From Limnochorda sp. L945t (GTDB lineage: Bacteria; Bacillota; Limnochordia; Limnochordales; Geochordaceae), in the NCBI RefSeq assembly GCF_035593305.1, contig NZ_CP141615.1:1798001-1862000 (forward strand): 64,000 nt of DNA. Direction: 5' to 3'. The notes beneath the pieces are model-generated. The model saw only the letters and a program-made list of their open reading frames with translations. It was not told where the DNA came from and searched no databases. A program made the position numbers and the translations under genes. Below are positions 27,530-35,473 of this stretch, one piece after another (the stretch's first letter is position 1; every line of letters begins with the position of its first letter).

Positions 27530-28515
27530 CGCGTATGCTCCCCGCCCCGCCGGCCGAAGGCGAGGAGTACCTCCCTCGGGTCGACCGGGCCGTCTCGCAG
27601 GCGCTTGCCGGTGAGCGTCATGAAGACGGATTCCAGGCTGGGGCGCCGGACTTCCACCCACTTGACCCGCCCGCCGTACTGCGGCATGAAGCTCTCGAAG
27701 AAGCGCTCGGCCCGATCCACCTTCAAGGTCAGCCACTCGCCATCGGAGACCAGGTGGGCGCTCCACCTGGCCTTGATCTCCGCCTCTCCCTCCTCGTCCA
27801 CCCGGAGCATCACCGTATCGCCTCCGGCGAGGTGGCGGAGTTCGTCCGGGGCTCCCTCCGCCACGGCCCTGCCTTCGTCGAGGATCACCACCTGCTCCGC
27901 CGCCTCGGCCTCTTCCATGGAATGGGTGGTGAGAAAGAGCGTGACGCCCTCGTGCCGGCGCAGCCGGTCAAGGTATTGCCACAGCCGGGTCCGGGTGGGC
28001 ACGTCCAGCCCCACCGTGGGTTCATCCAGGACCAGGATCGACGGCCTGTGGACCATGGCGCGGGCCACCTCGAGCCGGCGCTTCATCCCCCGGGACAGCT
28101 GCCGCGCCGGCGCGTGGCGCCACGTGGAGAGTTCCACCAGTTCCAGGAGTTCGTTGATGCGGCGGGCCGCTTCCCGGCGGGGCACACCGTAGATGCGGGC
28201 GTGGAAGTCCAGGTTCTCCCAGACGGTCAGCCGCTCGTCCAGGCTGGGTTCCTGAAAGACCAGGCCCAGCTGCCGTCGCACCCGGCCCGGCTCCTCGGTC
28301 ACGCTGTACCCGGCGACGCGGGCGTCGCCGCCAACGGGCGGGATGAGGGTGCAGAGAATGTGCACGAGGGTGGTCTTCCCGGCGCCGTTGGGACCGAGCA
28401 GGGCAAACAACTGCCCCGCCGGCACCCGGAGGCTGACGCCGCGAAGGGCCTCCACGCCGCCCTCGTAACGGTAGCGGAGCTCGTGCGCCTCTACCGCCGC
28501 TCGCTCAACTCCCAT
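27526..28515 (-). CDS. ABC transporter ATP-binding protein associated with PQQ dehydrogenase (DrrA-like)
   Basis: 329-residue nucleotide-binding subunit. Walker A GPNGAGKTT near 40, Q-loop FQEPSLDERLTVWENL, signature LSRGMKRRLE, Walker B LVLDEPTVGLD and switch TTHSMEEAE. The DERLT block after the Q-loop is typical of the DrrA/NodI exporter subgroup. A 110-residue C-terminal region follows the ATPase core. ATG start overlaps the end of the XoxJ-like gene by 11 bases, and its stop overlaps the permease start, so all five downstream genes form one coupled operon. Confidence 0.9.
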   Translation of the reverse strand: MGVERAAVEAHELRYRYEGGVEALRGVSLRVPAGQLFALLGPNGAGKTTLVHILCTLIPPVGGDARVAGYSVTEEPGRVRRQLGLVFQEPSLDERLTVWENLDFHARIYGVPRREAARRINELLELVELSTWRHAPARQLSRGMKRRLEVARAMVHRPSILVLDEPTVGLDVPTRTRLWQYLDRLRRHEGVTLFLTTHSMEEAEAAEQVVILDEGRAVAEGAPDELRHLAGGDTVMLRVDEEGEAEIKARWSAHLVSDGEWLTLKVDRAERFFESFMPQYGGRVKWVEVRRPSLESVFMTLTGKRLRDGPVDPREVLLAFGRRGGEHTR

Positions 28516-29419
28516 GCTCGGCCGCGTCTCCCTCGACGGGGGTGTAGCGAAGGGGCGCAGGGCGGAAGAAGGCCGGTGGCAGGCCGTGCTGCTCGAGGAT
28601 TGCCTTGATCGTGCCGGACTGCAGCAGGCGCAGGATGGCCGCGTCGATCTGGGTACGAAGGCCGGTCCGGTCGCGCCGGATCCCTCCCACCACCAACCAC
28701 TCCATGTTGGGAAGCTCTTGAATCGGATGCACGTGAAGCCCCACGGACTCCGGGCTTGGCCAGCGCTGGAAGAGCGCCGGCGCCCAGACGACGGCGGTCT
28801 TCACTTCGCCACGCTCCAGCGCGTCCAGAAGGGCCTCGCTCCCCACCATGCCGGGGTACTGCCTTTGCGGCAGTGCAGGGCGCATCACGCTCAAGAACAA
28901 GGAGGGTAAGCTGGCCGTCTCCAGACCCACCGGCTCCCGGGCAGGGAGATCCGACAGGCGAGAGACGTGGGGATGGCGGGACACCAGCACGAACTGGGTC
29001 GTGTAGTACGGGCGCGTGGAGAGCTGCTGCTCGTCCGCCGGGTAGTCGAACGTGGCGTTGACGCTTCGCGGCAGCCCCATGAACACGTCACAGTAGTCGG
29101 TCAAGAGGATGACGTACTCCTGCCGCTGGATGACCATCGCGGGGCCTTGCCGGGCGCTTGCGTGGTAGACGTAGATATCCGGGTTGGCGCCCATGGCGAG
29201 GGCGATGGCCCGGGCGATGCTCTCCTCGAGGTCGAAGAGTGGTTGTTGGGCCGAGATGCAGAAGGTGAGCCGGTTGCCCTCCACCCTGGTCCAGCCTTGG
29301 GGATAAGGCGGCGCCGGGGTCGCCGCGGATACGGCCGGCAGTGCGCCCATGAGCAGCCAGACTGCCAGTGCTCCGGCTGCAACGGGCCGCCACCGTGAGG
29401 CCCAAGGGGCTCGACGCAT
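28505..29419 (-). CDS. Quinoprotein-dehydrogenase-associated binding protein (XoxJ/MoxJ-like)
   Basis: 304-residue secreted protein with a Sec signal (MRR, hydrophobic core, Ala-Val-Ser-Ala-Ala near residue 34). It has the family-3 binding fold and the MoxJ/XoxJ hallmark DYCDVFMGLPRSV near 115 followed by STRPYYTTQFVLVSR; the Arg-Pro-Tyr-Tyr block is diagnostic. XoxJ/MoxJ proteins bind methanol dehydrogenase and are thought to help activate or load it. Start ATG 29419 follows GAGGAGG at six bases. It lies 80 bases downstream of the dehydrogenase gene, the normal xoxF-xoxJ proximity, but the xoxG cytochrome that usually accompanies it is absent. Confidence 0.85.
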   Translation of the reverse strand: MRRAPWASRWRPVAAGALAVWLLMGALPAVSAATPAPPYPQGWTRVEGNRLTFCISAQQPLFDLEESIARAIALAMGANPDIYVYHASARQGPAMVIQRQEYVILLTDYCDVFMGLPRSVNATFDYPADEQQLSTRPYYTTQFVLVSRHPHVSRLSDLPAREPVGLETASLPSLFLSVMRPALPQRQYPGMVGSEALLDALERGEVKTAVVWAPALFQRWPSPESVGLHVHPIQELPNMEWLVVGGIRRDRTGLRTQIDAAILRLLQSGTIKAILEQHGLPPAFFRPAPLRYTPVEGDAAEHGS

Positions 29420-29499
29420 GGGTTGCCTCCTCGTACGGGCGAGCAGGCCGGGTCGACCCGGACTCGGAGCCGACCGGCCTTGCTCGCCCCGGCAGGGAC

Positions 29500-31215
29500 T
29501 CACCGGACCTTGTCTCTCAGCGCAAAGACCCAGATCACGCCGCCCTTGGGGACGTCGCGCACCCGCTGGACGATCGGACCTCCCCACAGCGGGACGGCGC
29601 CGCCCCATCCTGACTGCACCGCCACGTATTGCACACCGTCCACTTCAAACGTGGACGGGACGCCTGCGACGCCGGAGTTGGTCCGAAACTGCCACAGGAC
29701 CTTCCCGGTCTTGGCGTCGTACGCCCGGAAGTAGCGGTCCGGCGTGCCGTAGAAGGTCAGCCCGCCCGCGGTGGTGAGCACGCCGCCCCAGATGGGGATC
29801 TGGAAGCGCTGCGACCAGACCTGGCGGCCCGTGGCCGGATCGACGGCCTGCAGCTTGCCGATGTGGTCGAGCTGGGGCACCGGCTTCATCTCGAATTCGG
29901 CGCCGACGTACGGTTGACCGGCCAGGTAGCTGACCTGGATCCCCTTGATGTCCATGCACCACTCGTTGCTGGGGATGTACAGCAAGCCGGTCTGGGGATT
30001 GTAGGCCATGGGGCTCCAGTTCTTGCCACCCAGGAACCCGGGGCAGGCCGATACCTGCTTGCCGAGGGCCGGGGTGGCCTGGGGGTCGTACTGGGGCCGG
30101 CCGGTCTTGGGGTCCACGCTGCGAACGGCACTGACGTGCACGAAGGGCGTCGCCTTGACGAATGCCAGGTCCGTCCGATCGAGGATGTAGTAGTAGCCGT
30201 TGCGGTTGGCGTGGAGGGCGGCGCGAACCTTGCGGCCATCCACGGTGAGATCTGCCAGGACGAGCTCGTTCACGCCGTCGTAGTCCCACACGTCATGAGG
30301 GGTGTACTGGAAGTGGTAGCGGATCTTCCCCGTGTCGGGATCCAGCGCCAGCGCCGATGCGGTATACAGGTTGTCCCCGGGACGGGCCTCACCCAACCAG
30401 GGGCTGGCATTGCTCGTCCCCCAGTACACCACGTCGAGCTCGGGATCGTAGGTGCCGACGTACCACGGTGCTGCGCCCCCATGCATCCACGCGTCACCGC
30501 TCCAGGTGTCGTGGCCCGGCTCACCGGGCCCCGGGGTGGTGTACGTCTTCCAGAGACTGCGGCCGGTCTCGGCGTCGAAGGCTTGCAGGAATCCCCGCAC
30601 CCCGAACTCCCCGCCGTGGACGCCGGTGATGACCTTGCCTTTCACCACCAGCGGCGGGGACGTGATGATTTCGCCCACCTTGTAGTCTCCGACGGTCCGG
30701 TCCCAGACGGTCTTGCCCGTACGGGCGTCGAACGCGATCAGATGGCTGTCGAGGGTGCCCATGTACACCTTGTCGCCGTAAAGCGCCACACCCCGGTTGA
30801 CCACGTCGCAACAGACGAGCGGGAAGACGTCCTCCGGCAGCTGGCGCTCGTACTTCCAGAGCAGGTCCCCGGTCTTGGCGTCGAGGGCATACAGGCGGTT
30901 GTACGGCGTGGTGACGAACATGATCCCGTCGTGGACGATCGGAGGCGCTTCATGCCCTTCGGTCACCCCCGTGGAGAAGGTCCAGACGGGCACCAACTCC
31001 TTGACGTTGCTCGTGTCGATCTGCTGGAGCGGGCTGTAGCCCCAGCCGTTGTACGAGCCCCGGAACATGAGCCAGTCGCCGGCAGGGGGCTTCACGAGCA
31101 TCTGATCCGTCACCGGCGTGTACGCCGGCCCCGCCTGGACGACAGAGGCCAAGGCGACAACGAGACAGGCGGCCATGAACGCCCAGAGCCTCATCGCTTT
31201 CGTCGAGCCTTTCAT
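29500..31215 (-). CDS. PQQ-dependent alcohol dehydrogenase with lanthanide-site signature
   Basis: 571-residue secreted eight-bladed quinoprotein oxidising primary alcohols and passing electrons outward. After a Sec signal (about 28 residues) come the adjacent Cys135-Cys136 that form the disulfide ring over PQQ, metal ligands Glu203 (GGEFGVRGF) and Asn269 (WGTSNASPW), catalytic Asp311 and, two residues on, Asp313 in WDYDGVNE. Calcium enzymes have Ala or Ser at that second place; Asp marks lanthanide-dependent XoxF, ExaF and PedH. The GDNLYTASALALDPDTG stretch is closer to PedH/ExaF-type alcohol dehydrogenases. There is no heme domain. Genes for PQQ synthesis are not in the window. Confidence 0.92.
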   Translation of the reverse strand: MKGSTKAMRLWAFMAACLVVALASVVQAGPAYTPVTDQMLVKPPAGDWLMFRGSYNGWGYSPLQQIDTSNVKELVPVWTFSTGVTEGHEAPPIVHDGIMFVTTPYNRLYALDAKTGDLLWKYERQLPEDVFPLVCCDVVNRGVALYGDKVYMGTLDSHLIAFDARTGKTVWDRTVGDYKVGEIITSPPLVVKGKVITGVHGGEFGVRGFLQAFDAETGRSLWKTYTTPGPGEPGHDTWSGDAWMHGGAAPWYVGTYDPELDVVYWGTSNASPWLGEARPGDNLYTASALALDPDTGKIRYHFQYTPHDVWDYDGVNELVLADLTVDGRKVRAALHANRNGYYYILDRTDLAFVKATPFVHVSAVRSVDPKTGRPQYDPQATPALGKQVSACPGFLGGKNWSPMAYNPQTGLLYIPSNEWCMDIKGIQVSYLAGQPYVGAEFEMKPVPQLDHIGKLQAVDPATGRQVWSQRFQIPIWGGVLTTAGGLTFYGTPDRYFRAYDAKTGKVLWQFRTNSGVAGVPSTFEVDGVQYVAVQSGWGGAVPLWGGPIVQRVRDVPKGGVIWVFALRDKVR

Positions 31216-31390
31216 CCCGCTGCTACCCCCGTTCTGCGTGGCGGCTGCGGCGGCTTACCCGGCCCACGCGCCGGGTGCCTCCAACAGCACCCATGCGCGA
31301 TCGCCATGTAAAATCGCTTTCACACGCTCCAACTCCCTGTGCCCGCCCCCGCCGTCCCCCTTTCTCTTCTGTCCGGCCGCGTCTGGCCCG

Positions 31391-31957
31391 CTACGGGCCC
31401 ACCTTGCCCGTGAAGTCTCCTGCAACGACGAGTTTGCCGGCACGCACGGCAAGCGGGATGGCAGGTAGCGGGCGGGGGGCCGGACCGTCCAGTACGACCG
31501 CCCCTCGACGGGGGTCGTACACGCTCCCATGACAGCGACACCGCAGCTCTTTTTGCCCGGAGCCGAACGCGGTGTACTGGTCGACGATGCAGGCCATGTG
31601 GGTGCACAGGGCCGAGTAACCCAGGATTCCACCGGCGGCCCGGGGGCGGATGGCGGGGTCGATGGCGTCCGGTGGCAGGCGCACCAGCACGATCAGGGCG
31701 GCCCGATCCTTCTTCACCGTACCGGATCCTGGATCCATGGGATACGCCAAGACAGCCTGATCCACAGAGAGATCCTCGATGGTAAGCGCTTTCAAATGGT
31801 CGCCTCCTTCGGTGCTTGCGGCAACGAGGAGGTCGCCCGGTACTGGCCGCGCTCCCGACTGCGCTCCGGCGGGGCCGGCCACGAGGAGGGTGGCCCCCGC
31901 GGCCACCGCCTCGAGCAGCTCCCGGCGGCTACAAGGACGCCCGGCGCATACCCACAT
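31391..31957 (-). CDS. Tat-exported Rieske [2Fe-2S] protein
   Basis: 188-residue protein with a twin-arginine type N-terminus (Cys-Ser-Arg-Arg-Glu-Leu-Leu followed by a hydrophobic stretch to Ala-Gly-Ala-Gln near 33). The Rieske centre is complete: Cys118-Thr-His120 with disulfide Cys123, and Cys140-x-Cys142-His143-Gly-Ser. Ligand Cys and His residues agree with high-potential respiratory-type Rieske domains; export in folded form by Tat fits. It is the first gene of the operon, 175 bases before the dehydrogenase, and there is no cytochrome b beside it. Electron acceptor of the quinoprotein is the natural inference from the absence of cytochrome c. Confidence 0.88.
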   Translation of the reverse strand: MWVCAGRPCSRRELLEAVAAGATLLVAGPAGAQSGARPVPGDLLVAASTEGGDHLKALTIEDLSVDQAVLAYPMDPGSGTVKKDRAALIVLVRLPPDAIDPAIRPRAAGGILGYSALCTHMACIVDQYTAFGSGQKELRCRCHGSVYDPRRGAVVLDGPAPRPLPAIPLAVRAGKLVVAGDFTGKVGP

Positions 31958-32011
31958 GCTGTGGTGCCCCCTCTCCGGAGCCGTGACGAGAGGGTCAGGT
32001 AGGTTGGCACC

Positions 32012-32041
32012 ATTCTAATGATGGTATCGCGCGCCTGTCAA
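32012..32041 (-). promoter_or_regulatory. Near-consensus sigma-A promoter of the Rieske-PQQ dehydrogenase operon
   Basis: On the minus strand a perfect TTGACA (32036-32041) is followed by 18 bases and TAGAAT (32012-32017). Transcription would begin near 32005, about 50 bases before the Rieske ATG. It is the best match to consensus in the window, so the operon may be strongly expressed unless repressed. The spacer is one base longer than optimal. Confidence 0.75.
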
Positions 32042-32137
32042 GGCAGGGAACGCTGCCACCGGGAAGAACCTGGGAAGGCAAGCCGGCTCGCCTGCCTCTT
32101 CCTCCATACCGTCTGGCTCTGCCTGGACGACCGGCCG

Positions 32138-33430
32138 TCAGGCTGCCTGCCTCGCCTGCCGTGCAGCGGCCCCCGCCGGCCCGGGCACGTCGCCCCTGTG
32201 CACCCCTTGCATGAGCGCCAGCGCCACGGCCAGGCTGGCGACGGCCGACGGGAAGAGGGCGTCCCGCCCCAGCACGTCCATGAGGAGCCCGAAGGCCGGC
32301 GGCGCCACGATGGCGGCGGCCGTGGAGAAGAAGTAGTAGAGGCCCGTGTACGCCCCGACCCTGTCGCCGGCTGCCATGTCGACGACCATCGGATAGGAGT
32401 GGATGTTGACCAGGGCCCAGCACATGCCGCCGGCCGCGAGCGCCGCCATCACCCCGGCCCCCGGCGCGGCGATGCCCAGCGAAAGAAGCGCCAGGGCGAG
32501 GCCCCCAAGCCCTACCGAAATGGTGCGCCGGCGCCCCAGTACCCCGCCCAGGTACCCGCTCGGGATGGCGAAGATCACGAACGCCACGGCGAAAAAGCCG
32601 AGCACGAACGAAGCCCTGGCGGGGTCCATCCCCCACCGCCCCACCGCGTAGAGGGTAAAAAGCGCCTCCACCCCGCTCCACCCGACGAACCAGAAGAAGA
32701 TGGCCAGCAGCAGCCGCAGCGCGCTGCGATCCGGATCCCTCCCGATCTCGGCCGCCGCGGCCAGCACTCCTCCCCGCGGTACGGGCGCCCGGTCCCGGGC
32801 AACGGGCACGCCCTGGCTCGCCCGCCCGCCCGAGGGCCCCTCGCCCGGCCTCGGCTCGCGCACCCAGAGCAGCAGCGCCATGAGCGCCAGCAGCATGAGC
32901 ACGGACGTGGCCTGGAAGGGCAGGCCCGGGCTCACCCGGTAGAGGTGCGACAGGCCGAAGTAGGCCACGATGCCGCCGGCCCCGCCCATGAAGTTGATGA
33001 CCCCGTTGGCCTGGCTGCGAAGCGGCGGCGGCGTGACGTCGGGCATCAGCGCCACGGTCGGCGCCCGGAAGGCGGCCATGGCCAGATTCATGACGATCAG
33101 CGCCGCGACCATGGGAAGCACCGCATGACGCGCCTCGGGAATCAGCGCGAAGAAAACCGCGGCCACCGGCACCCCTGCGACCAGGAACGGCATCCGCCGG
33201 CCCAACCGGGTCCAGGTACGGTCGCTGAGAGCGCCGAAATAGGGTTGCAGCGTCACCGCCGCCACGTTGTCGAGGGTCATCAGGATACCCACGAGGGTCG
33301 TCCGGTACGGCACCGTCGCGAACAGGTCGCCGAGGAAGATGGGGACGTAGGAGTTGTAGACGGACCAGGCCAGCGTGATGACGAAGAAGCCGAGCCCCAG
33401 GATGAAGGTCTTGCCGTAGTCGAGCCTCAA
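32138..33430 (-). CDS. MFS transporter (SLC45/sugar-type)
   Basis: 430 residues with twelve hydrophobic segments. The loop between helices 2 and 3 reads Phe-Gly-Ala-Leu-Ser-Asp-Arg-Thr with nearby Gly-Arg-Arg-Met-Pro-Phe, the pattern of sucrose/maltose carriers of the GPH/SLC45 group. A long cytoplasmic loop in the middle (about residues 205-245) is rich in Pro, Gly and Arg. TTG start with GAGGTG eight bases upstream. The gene is followed on the same strand by the Rieske operon, which has its own promoter. Substrate not assignable. Confidence 0.82.
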   Translation of the reverse strand: MRLDYGKTFILGLGFFVITLAWSVYNSYVPIFLGDLFATVPYRTTLVGILMTLDNVAAVTLQPYFGALSDRTWTRLGRRMPFLVAGVPVAAVFFALIPEARHAVLPMVAALIVMNLAMAAFRAPTVALMPDVTPPPLRSQANGVINFMGGAGGIVAYFGLSHLYRVSPGLPFQATSVLMLLALMALLLWVREPRPGEGPSGGRASQGVPVARDRAPVPRGGVLAAAAEIGRDPDRSALRLLLAIFFWFVGWSGVEALFTLYAVGRWGMDPARASFVLGFFAVAFVIFAIPSGYLGGVLGRRRTISVGLGGLALALLSLGIAAPGAGVMAALAAGGMCWALVNIHSYPMVVDMAAGDRVGAYTGLYYFFSTAAAIVAPPAFGLLMDVLGRDALFPSAVASLAVALALMQGVHRGDVPGPAGAAARQARQAA

Positions 33431-33505
33431 AGCCGCACCTCGTTTCGCCGTTGCCAGGTCTCCTCGCGCCGGTCGAGGCGCGCTCGCCAGGTCGCCTCCC
33501 GCTGC

Positions 33506-34240
33506 TCAGATCGCGCCGACGACCGCCACCGCCTCGTCCGGCCGGTTGGTGATGATGGCGTCGACGCCCCAGTCCGCCATGCGGCGAAGCTCGGCCCGCT
33601 CGTCCACCGTCCACACGTGCACGGCCACCCCGGCCCGGTGGGCGCCTTCCACCAGCTCCGGCAGCACCGCGTAGCGGGGCGGGTGGATGGCGTCCGCGGG
33701 CACCAGCCGGGCGTACGCCCACGGGTCGACCAGCCCCTCCATGTAGAGCACGCCGGTACGCGCCCGTGGCCGCAGCGCCTTGACCGTTCGCAGCGAGAAG
33801 TGGTTGAACGAGGAGAGCACGCTCTTTTCCAGCGCGCCCGCCCGCTCCAGGGCCGCGATCACCTTGTGCTCGAGACCCGGGTACTGCACCAGCCCGCTCT
33901 TCAACTCCACGTTGATCAGCCGGCTGCCCGGACCGGCCACCTCCAGCACCTCGTCGAGGGTGGGGATGCGCTCGCCCGCGAAAGCCTCCCCGAACCACCG
34001 TCCGGCATCGAAGGCCCGAAGCTCCTCCAGCGTGAAGTCCTTGACCCAACCCTTGCCGTCGGTCGTGCGGTCGACGCGCTCGTCGTGAATGACCACCGGC
34101 ACCCCGTCCCGGGACAGCTGGACGTCCAGCTCGATGCCGTCCGCCCCGGCCTCGAGAGCCATCCGAAAGGCGACCAGGGTATTCTCGGGGGCGCGGGCGG
34201 AAAACCCCCGGTGGGCCAATATCAGCGGGCGCTGCGGCAT
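33506..34240 (-). CDS. Glycerophosphodiester phosphodiesterase
   Basis: Hydrolyses deacylated phospholipids to glycerol 3-phosphate and an alcohol. Catalytic GDPD motifs are clear: AHRGFSARAPENT (His and Glu-Asn), ELDVQLSRDGVPVVIHD with metal ligands Glu, Asp and general His, and VELKSG. 244 residues and no signal peptide, so probably cytoplasmic. ATG 34240 chosen because the conserved His-Arg-Gly block begins nine residues later. Followed by the MFS gene on the same strand, which might handle a product; that is only context. Confidence 0.92.
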   Translation of the reverse strand: MPQRPLILAHRGFSARAPENTLVAFRMALEAGADGIELDVQLSRDGVPVVIHDERVDRTTDGKGWVKDFTLEELRAFDAGRWFGEAFAGERIPTLDEVLEVAGPGSRLINVELKSGLVQYPGLEHKVIAALERAGALEKSVLSSFNHFSLRTVKALRPRARTGVLYMEGLVDPWAYARLVPADAIHPPRYAVLPELVEGAHRAGVAVHVWTVDERAELRRMADWGVDAIITNRPDEAVAVVGAI

Positions 34241-34431
34241 CGCTCTCGACCACTCCGATCCTTCTCGTCGCTCAGGGTCTCGATGCCCTCCGCCAGGGCA
34301 TTCGCCGCACGCCCCGCGCCTCCCCTTCCCGAAACGAGCCGGCCGGACGAAGCCCTGCGCTCCGGTCCGGCCGGCCGGCGACTCCCTGCCCCCCAGAAAA
34401 GGCAAGGGCCTTTACGGGTGCGGGGCCGCGC

Positions 34432-35328
34432 CTAGCGCTTCGTGACCAGTTCCAACGGGACGGGGATGTACGCCTCGACCTTCTCGCCCCCGAGCAGCCG
34501 CGTGGCCGTCTCGACGGCCAGTTCGCCCATCAAGCGGGGCTTTTGGGCGATGGTCGCCAGCATCCGCCCGTCCTGCACGGCCTTGACGGCGTCGGCCGTG
34601 GCGTCGAACCCCACGACCTTGATCTCCTTCGCCCGGCCCGCCGCCTCGATGGCCGTGATGGCTCCCAGCGCCATCTCGTCGTTGTGGGCGAAAACGGCAT
34701 CGATGCGCGGCTGGGCCTGCAGAATGTTCTCCATGACGGTCAGGCCCCGGGCCCTGTCGAACCCTGCCTCCTGCTGCGCCACCACTTCGATCCCCGGATA
34801 CTTCTTGACGACCTCGTTGAACCCGGCGCCCCGATCCCGGGCCGCCGACGTGCCCGGAATGCCGACCAGCTCCACGACCTTGCCGCGACCGCCGAGGATC
34901 TTCACGATGAGTTCGCCTGCCATCCGGCCGCCCGCGACGTTGTCCGAAGCGATGTGGGAGACGACCTTCCCGCCGTCAGCGCCGCGGTCCACGGTCAGCA
35001 CCGGGATCCCGGCACGGTTGGCAGCAAGGACCGCGGGCACGATGGCCGACGAGTCCGTCGGGTTGATCAGGAGCGCGTCGACCTTCTGCGCGATCAGATC
35101 CTCGATGCCGGACAGCTGCCGGCTCGGGTCGTTTTGCGCGTCCAGCACGACGAGGCGCACCCCCAAGGCCGCCGCCTTGGACTCGGCGCCCTCCTTCAGG
35201 TCCACGAAGAACGGGTTGTTGAGCGTCGAGATGGAAAGTCCCAACGTGTACGTCCTGGCCGACACTCCGGTCGATGCCATCACGACCAGCGCCACCAGTA
35301 ACAGCCCGATCGTCCAGCGCCTGCGCAT
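34432..35328 (-). CDS. rbsB: Ribose-type sugar-binding protein RbsB
   Basis: Extracytoplasmic receptor of a CUT2 importer. Signal peptide from MRRRW through a hydrophobic core to Val-Ser-Ala-Arg; then TLGLSISTLNNPFFVDLKEG, the NPTDSSAIVPAVLAANRAGIPVLTVDR segment, HIASDNVAGGRMAGE and AVFAHNDEMALGAI, all RbsB hallmarks with the ribose-binding Arg/Asp/Asn pattern. ATG 35328 preceded by AAGGAG; an ATG nine codons upstream is less likely. Last gene of lacI-rbsA-rbsC-rbsB. With rbsA broken, it has no dedicated energy source in this locus. Confidence 0.92.
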   Translation of the reverse strand: MRRRWTIGLLLVALVVMASTGVSARTYTLGLSISTLNNPFFVDLKEGAESKAAALGVRLVVLDAQNDPSRQLSGIEDLIAQKVDALLINPTDSSAIVPAVLAANRAGIPVLTVDRGADGGKVVSHIASDNVAGGRMAGELIVKILGGRGKVVELVGIPGTSAARDRGAGFNEVVKKYPGIEVVAQQEAGFDRARGLTVMENILQAQPRIDAVFAHNDEMALGAITAIEAAGRAKEIKVVGFDATADAVKAVQDGRMLATIAQKPRLMGELAVETATRLLGGEKVEAYIPVPLELVTKR

Positions 35329-35473
35329 CCCGCCGTCACTCCTTCCGGTGGGCATTCCCTAAACCCGTTCCCAGGCCCCGCAACCCATCCTCGCATCCCG
35401 TCGTGCCTTTGAGTACCCTCACGTCCTGTCCCTCCCGAGCCCTCCCCGCTCGCTGCGCGATCCGTCACCTCCC

